Assembly (NCBI GenBank): GCA_016714815.1 | Contig: JADKBZ010000020.1 | Location: 30,134 to 94,133 of the forward strand | Direction: 5' to 3' | Source of the DNA: Holophagales bacterium | GTDB lineage: Bacteria > Acidobacteriota > Thermoanaerobaculia > UBA5066 | Length of the DNA stretch: 64,000 bases | In this document: one piece after another, positions 52,201 to 61,200 of the stretch | Layout of the letters: each line of letters opens with the position of its first letter | Position numbering within the stretch: position 1 is the stretch's first letter | Made by a program: the position numbers and the translations under genes | The notes under the pieces: model-generated | Told to the model about the DNA's origin: nothing | Seen by the model: the letters and a program-made list of their open reading frames with translations, nothing else | Database searches by the model: none

Positions 52201-55200
52201 ATCCTCGGCGATCCGCCCGCCGTCGTCACCGGGAGCGCTGCCGACGCGCACCTGCAGTCCGTCCGGGTGAACGGCGTCACGGCCGCCCTCGAAGCGGATG
52301 GTCGATTCCGCGCCGAGGTTCCGCTCGCCGAGGGACGCACGACCCTCACCGCAACGGCCCGGGACACGCTCGGTCACGAGTCGGCCGACAGCGTCGTCGT
52401 CACGCTCGACAGCGCGGCGCCGTCGGTGACGATCGTCTCTCCATCGGACGGGGCCCGCTTCCGGACGACGCCGCAGCGGGTCGTCGTTCGCCTCGACTCG
52501 CTCGAGAACCTCGACGCGGTCACGATCAACGGGCTCGCCGCGACCCGGAGCGGCGACGAGTTCGTCGTCGACGTGCCGCTCGTCGAGGGCACGAACGTCA
52601 TCACCGCACGCGCCCGGAAGACGACGGGGAAGGAGGGAACGGCGGGCACAACGGTTACGCTCGATACCGTTCCTCCACGCCTCGTTTCGTCCGTTCCCGC
52701 CGACGGGCAGACGGCCGTGACCCTGTCTCCCGAGATCCGCCTCGCCTTCAGCGAGGCGCTCGAAGGTGCGACGGTCATGCCGGCCGCGTTCGGCCTGAGG
52801 ACGGGGAGCGACACCCCGGTCCCCGTCGGCGTCACGGCGGACGGGCCCGCCGTCACCGTGACTCCCGCGTCGCCTCTGGCCGACTCCCGGCTCTACGAGC
52901 TTTCGCTCGCAGCGTCGCTCGCCGACCTCGCCGGAAACGCCCTCGTGCCGGCCACGGTGCGGTTCTCGACGGTCGACGAGACGGCGCCAGGGCCGCCCGT
53001 TCTCGATCCTCTCCCGCCCCTCTTCTGCGCCGCCACGCGGGAGCTGACGGGACGCGCCGAGGCGGGTGCAACGGTCGTCGTCACGGGCGGGGCCTCGACT
53101 GCTGAGGGCACCGTCGCGGCCGACGGCCGCTTCGCGGTGAGCGTGCCGCTCCGGGCCGAGACGCACCAGACGCTCTCGGTCGTGGCGCGCGACGCAGCGG
53201 GGAACGCTTCACCGGCCGCGATCGTCTCCTTCACGACCGACTGCACGCCGCCGCGCGTCGTGGACGTCGTCCGGACGGCGACGGACCTCACGATCACCTT
53301 CGACGAGCCGATCGAGCCCGCCACTCTTCGCGCCGGAGAAACCGTCCGCCTCGACGACGCGACGGGGAGCTCGGCGCCGATCGGTGCCGCTCTCGTCCCG
53401 TCGCCCGACGGCATCGTCCTCGCCGTCACCGCTCCCGGGAGAGATCTCGGAGCCCTCGCGTTCCGCCTGGCGCTCTCGTCGGGCGTCCACGATCTCGCCG
53501 GAAACGCGCTGGTCCCGTTCGTCCGCGACTTCGCGCCGCTCTCGGTCGCGACCGTCCTCGTCGGCGAGCTCTTCGACGACGCGACGTCGCGGCCGCTCGG
53601 GATCGGCTACGCCACGCTCCTGGCGGCGGGGGGAGTCGCCGCGGCGGAGCCGCTCCCGCGGGCCTCCGTCACCGCCTCCGGGCTGTACGCCCTTCCCGCG
53701 GTCGACGGCGAGGCGCTCGTCCGGCTCTCCGCGCCCGGCTACCTCGACGTCTGGAGGAGAGCCTCCGTCGTCGCGACGGAGGGGACGGCCCCGTCCGAGA
53801 CGCTCTTCGATGCGCGCCTGACGCCCGTCTCGCCGGCGGCGTCGTCATCGCCGAAGGACGGGGGGACGCTCTTCACGGCCGGCGGCGAAGCCGCGACCGG
53901 GACGGCACCGGGCGCCGGTGGAAGCCTCACCCTCTTCGCACCCTCCGGCTCGCTTCCGCCGGCGACCGTCGCGACGCTCACGCCGCGGTCCGCGCAGGGG
54001 CTCCCCGTCCTTCCACCCCTCGGCTGGTCCGTTGCCGGAGCCTCCAACGTCCGGCTGGCCGACGCCTCCGGCGAGCCCGTCGCTCCGTCGGCACCGCTGA
54101 CCCTTCGCCTTCCGGATCGCACCGGCGCCTCCGAGCAGACGCTCCTTACCCTCGCTCGTCTCGACGAGGCGGGCGTCGCCTGGATCGCGGAAGGGTCCGC
54201 ATCCGTCGCGAACGGCGCCCTGGAGGCGTTCGTGTCGCGGACGGGCGACTGGGCCGTCTTCATCGCCGACCCTGCTCCGACCGCCCCTCCCGCCGCGTCG
54301 CCGGGGGCCCCCCTCGAGGGGACGATCCTTCCGGCCGCCGACCCTCTCGAGTCGGCCACGGTGGTCGCCTCTCCCACCGACGTCCTCGCCTCGCAGACGG
54401 CGGCCGTCTCGCTCGCCGTCTCGTCTCCCGTAGCCGTACCGTCGGGCTTTCCCATCCAGTGCCTCGTCACGGAAGAGCTGACGTTCCTGGACGGTTCGAC
54501 CGTCGCCGCGCCGTCGTTCCTGGCCGACCTTCTCCTCCAGCGGCGCGCGGACGGCACGATGGGCCTTTCGATCTCCGTCCGGGCGAGCGACCTGGCCCGG
54601 AGAGCCGCTCTTTCCCTCGGCTGGGAGCGGTTCGCGGTGAAGAAGTTCCCCTTCGAGGTCCGGCAGGGAACGGTCGTCACACCGGCAGGGGGCACGGTTC
54701 CGGGACCGTCGGGCTGGTCGTTCGGAATGCCGGCGGGGGGCGTCTCGACGCCCGTTTCGGTCACGCTGACGCCGCTCGCGCTCACCGATCTGCCCGTCGC
54801 GGTCCCTCCGGGGTTCACGGTTCTCGGGGCCGTTCGCGTCGGTTCCGGCGGCGCCGCGTTCTCCCTTCCTGCGGGACTGTCGGTTCGGCTCGGCACGCCG
54901 CCGCCGAACGGCCAGGACATTCTTCTCGTCTCGCTCGAGGATAGGGCGGGGCTCGTCGTCTACCGGCCGGTGGCCCGCGCCGAGTGGGACGAATTCTCTT
55001 TGACGCTTGCGACGCGTCCGATCGACCGTGCCCTCTTCCCCTGGTCCGGAATCCGCGGCGACGGGACCTACGCATTCGTCGCCTCGTCCGAGCTCCTCGC
55101 CTTCGTCTCCGGGCGCCTCTTCGGCATCGATGGAGCTCCTCTCGCGAATCTCGACGTTCGCGTCTCCGGCTGGCCGCTCGTCGGGGTGACGGAGAGCGAC

Positions 55201-58200
55201 GGCCTCTTCACCCTCGCGCTCCGGGCGCGGCCGGAGACGATCGGCGCGGTCGAGCCGTCGACGGGCGACGTCGCCGTGCTCACCGTCACTCCACCAGCGC
55301 CGGGTGCCGAGATTCTCGGCGTCGAGCTGCGCATCGCCGCCACGCCTCCGTGGGTGACGGCCGTCTCGCCCGCTGCGGGCGCGGTCGTCCTCGTCCATTC
55401 GCGCTTTACCGTCGAGCTCTCCGAGCCGCTCGACCCGCTCTCCGTCACGCCGGAGAGCGTCGTCCTCGCGGCCGTTCCATCCGTCGGGCCCCCGATCGCC
55501 GTGGCATCGCGGGTCGAGGCGCCGCCCGGATCGCGCTCCCTCGTCGTCGAGCCAGCGGCGGCTCTCCCGGGGAACACGCCGCTCGTCCTGACGCTCCGGG
55601 CGAGCCTGCGCGACCTCGCGGGGCGCGGCCTCGTCGACCGCGTCACGCGACAGCCGGCCGATTTCGTCGCGGCCTTCACGACGGAAGACCTGACGCCGCC
55701 CGACAGCAAGCCGTGGCTCGTCACCATCGGCGTCCCGTCGGGCGACCCGCAGATGGTCGAGCTCGTCGGCGCTCCGGGAGCCGTCTGCCCCGGCTGCCAC
55801 GTGGCCGCCTTCAACGACACGACGCAGGCGAACACCGAGACCGACGCTCTCTCCGACGGCTCGTTCCATCTCAGGCTTCCTGCCCGGGCCACCGACGTCC
55901 TCCGGATCGAGATACGGAAGGCGAACGGGACGAAACAGACGCTTCCGCCGGTTCCCTTCACCGGCGACCACGGCCGGACGGCGATCGTCGGAGCGGGTGG
56001 CGGCACCTGGCAGACGCCGGACGGCTACCGCCTCTCCGTTCCGCAGGGCGCCTTCGCCGCCCCCGTTACCGTCACGACCGCCGCCCTCCCGAAGTCCGGC
56101 CTCGACGCTCTCGTCATCCCGCCGCGGGACGTCGCCTGGGTCGATTCGTTCACGCTCGGGATGGAGGCGGACGGCCGGCCCGCAACGGCGCGAGCGGGCC
56201 TCGACCTCTCCTTCGCGGCCCCTCCGTCCGGCGGCGCCACCGATCAGTTCCTCCTCGCCCAGGTCGTCGAGGTCCTCGGCGACAGGCACCTGATGGTCGT
56301 CGACCTCCTGAGCCGGAGCGGAGACCGTCTCGTCACCGACCGGAGCGGTCAGGCGCTCCAGGCCCTCGCGCGGCAGGGGCTCGCGACGATCGTCGACCTC
56401 GGAACGACCCCCGCGTCGGGTTCGACCCTCACCGTCGTTCCGGGCTCCCTGATCCGGCCGCTCGACGGCTTCGGCGGAGGCCAGCTCGACCACCCGTCGA
56501 CCTTCTTCGACGGCGTCGTGAAGAGAGGAACCTACGCCCTCTACAACACCGCGACCCTCATGGCGGTCGTGGCGGGGAGCTTCTCGGGCGCCGCGCTCTA
56601 CGCCACCTCGAGCGAGAGCGATTTCGTCTTCGCGGGAACCGAGGTCCTCACGCGGAACCTCTACCGGCTCGTCACCCCGGCGGGAAGGGCGTTCACGCTC
56701 ACCCTCCGCGACGTCGACTCCGGGCTCGCGCTCTTCCAGGGCGAGGTGACGCCGGGCGTCGACCCGAACCGGGTAACGCCCGTCGACCCGCCGATCCGTC
56801 CCGATCCCGAGCCGCCGGCCGTCCTTTCGGCGAGCCCCGCGTTCGTCTATCGCTTCCTCGCCTCCCCGGCTGTCCTGGGCGGCGCGCTGTCCGACGTCGC
56901 TCCCGGCATCGAAGCGGTGACGACCTTCTCGGGCGAGAACGTCCGGGTGACGTTGACCGGCGCCCGGGGCGCGGTCCCTCCGGGCGCGGCAGTGCGGCTC
57001 CAGAACGTCTCCGCCCCGTCGGGAGAGCCCGGCGCCGGCGCCCCGGTCTGGGTGACGGCGGCGCCGGACGGCTCGTTCCCCGAGCTCGCGCTCGTCGCTC
57101 CCGCCGGCGACCGACTTTCCCTGGCCGTCGACAACACGGACGTTCCGATCGGAGCGCCGATCGTCGTCCGCTTCGACAAGCTCGTGACGAGCCTCTCCCG
57201 CGCCGCCTGGAGCGAGGCCATCCGGCTGACGGCCACCGATGGGGGGGCGACGCCCGTCAAGCTCCGTTTCGAGCCCGAGGAGGTCGACGGCTCCACCCGG
57301 CAGGTCGTGGCCGTTCCCGAGACGCCGCTCGAGCGTGGCCGGAGCTACGTCCTTCGGGTCTTCGGGGTCCTCGACACCGGAAGCCCCGCGAAGCCGATGA
57401 CGGCGGCGTTCGAGGTCGGGCTCGGTGCGCGGGCGCCGAAGCCGGTGGAGACCGAAGGGACCGGCTTCGTCCGGAAGGTCCTCGCCGTCGGAGGCCTCCT
57501 CTTCGAGACCGGCGAGAGCAACGAGATCAAGGTGCGCGACATCAGCCGCCCGCCGACGGGGAGCCTCGGCGCCCTCTGCGATTCCGTTCCGCTGCCTGGG
57601 CCCGGCCGCGACCTCGCGCTCGACGCCTTCGGCCGCCTCGTCTGCGTCGGCGGCGGAACGGACGGGTTCGGCTTCCTCAAGGTGTTCGACATCGTCGGGC
57701 GAAAGCCCTCGGACTCCGGCGGCTGCGCCGGGTTCCTGAAGCCGGCCGGATCGGCCGTCGTCGCGACGCAGCTCGGCGGCGACAACGCCGAGTATCCGCC
57801 CGGAGGCGTTCCGAGACGCGTCAGCTTCCACCAGCCGACGGAACGGGAGACGTGGGTCGTGGGCTGGACGGATCCCCCGGCGGGCTTCACGAGCGGTTCT
57901 GTCGGCCTTCGCCAGCGGTACACGCTGAACGGCGTCGTTCCGGCGGGTCCGGATCCCGCCCGCCCGCGGATGGTGAAGCTGACGAACGTCACGACGGGCG
58001 AGTCGGCGAGCCAGCGTGTCGCGCCGGGCGCGTCCGCCGCGTTCGTCCTCGAGCGCGTCTCTCGAGGGGACCTCCTCGCGCTCGAGCTCGGCACCTTCTC
58101 CATCGCCTCCGTCGACGTCCTCGGATACGGTCTCGCCGCCGTCGACCTCGAAGCCGTCTACGCGCCGGGAGACGCCTCGACGCCGTCTCCGACCGACCCG

Positions 58201-61200
58201 GCCCTCGCGGCGAAGCTCCTCCTCGCCTACGACGGCGTGAGCTCGGGAGGCGGCCTTCCGTGCCAGCCGGCGCGGTGCGACGTCTTCCAGCGCTGTTCCG
58301 TCAGCGGCCCGACGTGCGAGCTTCTCGCGCTGCCGCCCGCGGGGTACGACTCGATAGGCCTTCACCCCATCTCGAGCCTCGTCGCCCTCGCCGACGCCGT
58401 CGTCGTTCCGGAGAGGGCCCCGGACGAAGAGTTCCGGGTCGTCGGCGCGCTCAACGGGTACGGCCTCGTCGCCCTCAGTGTCGATCTCCTCGGCCGACCG
58501 AGGCCTTCGCTCGGGTCGGACGCGCGGATCCGCGGCGGACACGTGGCGGGGCTTCTCGGGCACCTTCCGCTCAAGAAGGCCGGATTCAGCGCCGTGCGCG
58601 CTCTCGGCGTCGCCCTCGCGACCGGGATGACCAGGCCCCGTCACGCCGCCGCCTGCTCGGCGGCGTGGCCGTCCGACGCGTCGGGCGATTCGCTCCCGCG
58701 CGACCTCGCCTTCGTCGCGGCCGGAGAGAACGGAGTCTGGGTCGTCGACGTCTCCGAGCCGACGGCGATGCAGGTCGTCGGCCGCCTCGACACCGAGGGG
58801 GGCGCCCTCACCGTGTCCGTCGATCCCCGCCGCAAGCTCCTCTACGTCGGCGACGCCGGTCAGGGCGTGAGGGTCTTCGACGTTTCCGACCCGTGCGGCG
58901 AGACGGCGGACAACCTCTCGAACGACCCGCGGCTCGTCGCCGTCTTCAGCTTCGGAAGCCCGAGCGGCCACGCCGGCGTCTCCAACGTCCCGGTCGAGAT
59001 CGACCCCGACACCGGATTCGCCTACGCCGCCGCCAACCAGACGGCCGGCACCGCGGGCCTTCTCGGCTCCTACACCCTCGGCCCGCCGCCGCTCTACGCC
59101 GTCGCCGACACCGACCAGAACGGCTCCTTCGAGATCGTCCGGAGCATCGTCCCCCTCGGCGTCGAGAACCCCTCGAAGTCGAGCGTCTTCGAGGATGCCG
59201 GGATCCTCGACCCGGCCTCGGACACTCCTCCGTGGCCCCGCCGCGAGGACGGCACCACCCACGACGCCTACGTCTCCGATCACTTCCGCCTCCTCGCGTT
59301 CCTTCCGGGCGGAGCGGGAGCGACCGTGGAGGCCGAGGTCACCTCCACGAGCCCGGAAGGACTCGACCTCTTCCCGACGGCGACCGGCTTCCCGAAGAGC
59401 GGCTTCACCGTCGAGCGGAGCAACGCCCTCACGCTCCGCCGGCAGAGCGACGACCCCGCCCAGCCCGCCTTCAACCGCTACCTCTCCGATCCGGTCGTCG
59501 TCCTCGCGGACCCGCGCGCCCAGCTCGACTACACGAGGACGCCCGAGGAGACCGCACGCCCGGGCTCCGCCGGGAAAGACAACCCCTTCGCCTGCCGCAA
59601 CTGCGACGTCGCGGCCGACGTGAAGGACGGGCTCCTCGCCGAGGAGGCCGCACCCGGTGCTCCGGCCCGGCGCCTCGAGCTCTGGTCGGGCGATCGGATC
59701 CGCCTCTCGCTCGCCCCTTCCCTGAAGATCCGGCTTCCGCACCTGGCGGAGGTCGATCTCCGCGCGGCGGGGGTCGTTCTCGACTCCGTGCGGGGGGATC
59801 TGACGCCGGGGGTGCAGCAGCGCCCCGTTCTTTCGGACAGCAGCGTCCTCGGCGTCTCCACCCACTCCCTCGAGCTCGTTCTCGAGGCCGTCGACGCGGA
59901 GGTGCCGGGCCGCCAGCTTTCGTTCGTCGCCGATCGCACCTACTCGAGCCAGATCCTCCACGACGGGCCCTTGGGCCGGAACTGGGACTCGGCCCTCTTC
60001 GAGAGGCTGCGTCCGCTCCCCTCGGGGAACGTCGACTACTACGACGGAAGCGGCCGCCGCCTCACGTTCGAGGCTCTGGGCGGCGAATTCGTCAGCCCGG
60101 CCGGAGTCGCCTCGGTCCTCTCCCTCGGCAAGGACGGCCGTTACTACCTCGTCGAGCCGGACCGGGCGATCACGCTCTTCGACGAGCACGGCCGGAAGCT
60201 CGCCTTCCAGGATCGAAGGGCGCAGAGCCTGGCGGGGCCGGAAGGGAATCGCCACCGCTTCTTCCACGACGCCCGGGGCCGGCTCGCCGGAGTGGAGGAC
60301 GATCTCGGGCGCGCCTTCGCCCTCGACTACGACGCCACGACGGGCCGGCTGCACGCGATTCGCGACTTCGAAGCGAGATCCGTCGAGTACCGCGTCGACC
60401 CTCTGACTTCGAAGCTGACCGACGCCTGGGGCTTCGACCCGGCCAGCCCGAAGAGCCAGCGGCCGTGGACGCACTACGGATGGTCCGTCGCCGCCGGCGA
60501 TCCAAGAAGCTCCCTCTTCACGGCCGCGCAGCTCGAGAACGAGACGGACGGGAACGGGGACCTTCCGTACAACGTACGCTGGCACGGGCCGTTCCCGGGC
60601 GCGGTTCTGCACGTCCAGCTTCCTGCGAACCGGAGCACGACGCAGTTTGGCCTCGACCGCGGCACCCGGATCGCCCTCGTCACCGACGGCGCGGGCTACG
60701 TCACGCAGTACGAGCACGACGTCGAGGGATATCCGACCGGAGTGGTCGATCCGAAGCACAAGCGAACGGAGTTCGCGTACCTCAAGGGGGTCGGTCCCGG
60801 AGGGGTCGAGCGCACCGAAGGTCCGCTGAAGAGCGTGAAGCCACCGCTCGGCAATGCCGTGGAGCTGGATTACGCGCCACCCACGTCGACGCGAACGTCG
60901 CAGTTCAACCTGAAGAAGGTCACGCGCAAGGCGATACCAGGCTTCACCGATGCCCCTCTCGTCACCGAGATCCCGGAGTACGACGGGCACAACCTCCCGA
61001 AGAAGCTGATCGCCACGGACGGCAAGATCACGGAGATCCGGCGCGACGAGAAGGGAGACCCGGAGAAGGTCCTCCTCCCCGGATCCGACCCGATCGACGT
61101 GACGGCCGACTCCTACGGCCGGGTGACGCGCGTGGCCGGGACCCCGCGCGTCGTCGAGCTCGACTACGACGACGACCCGGGCCGGACGGGCGGCCTGTGG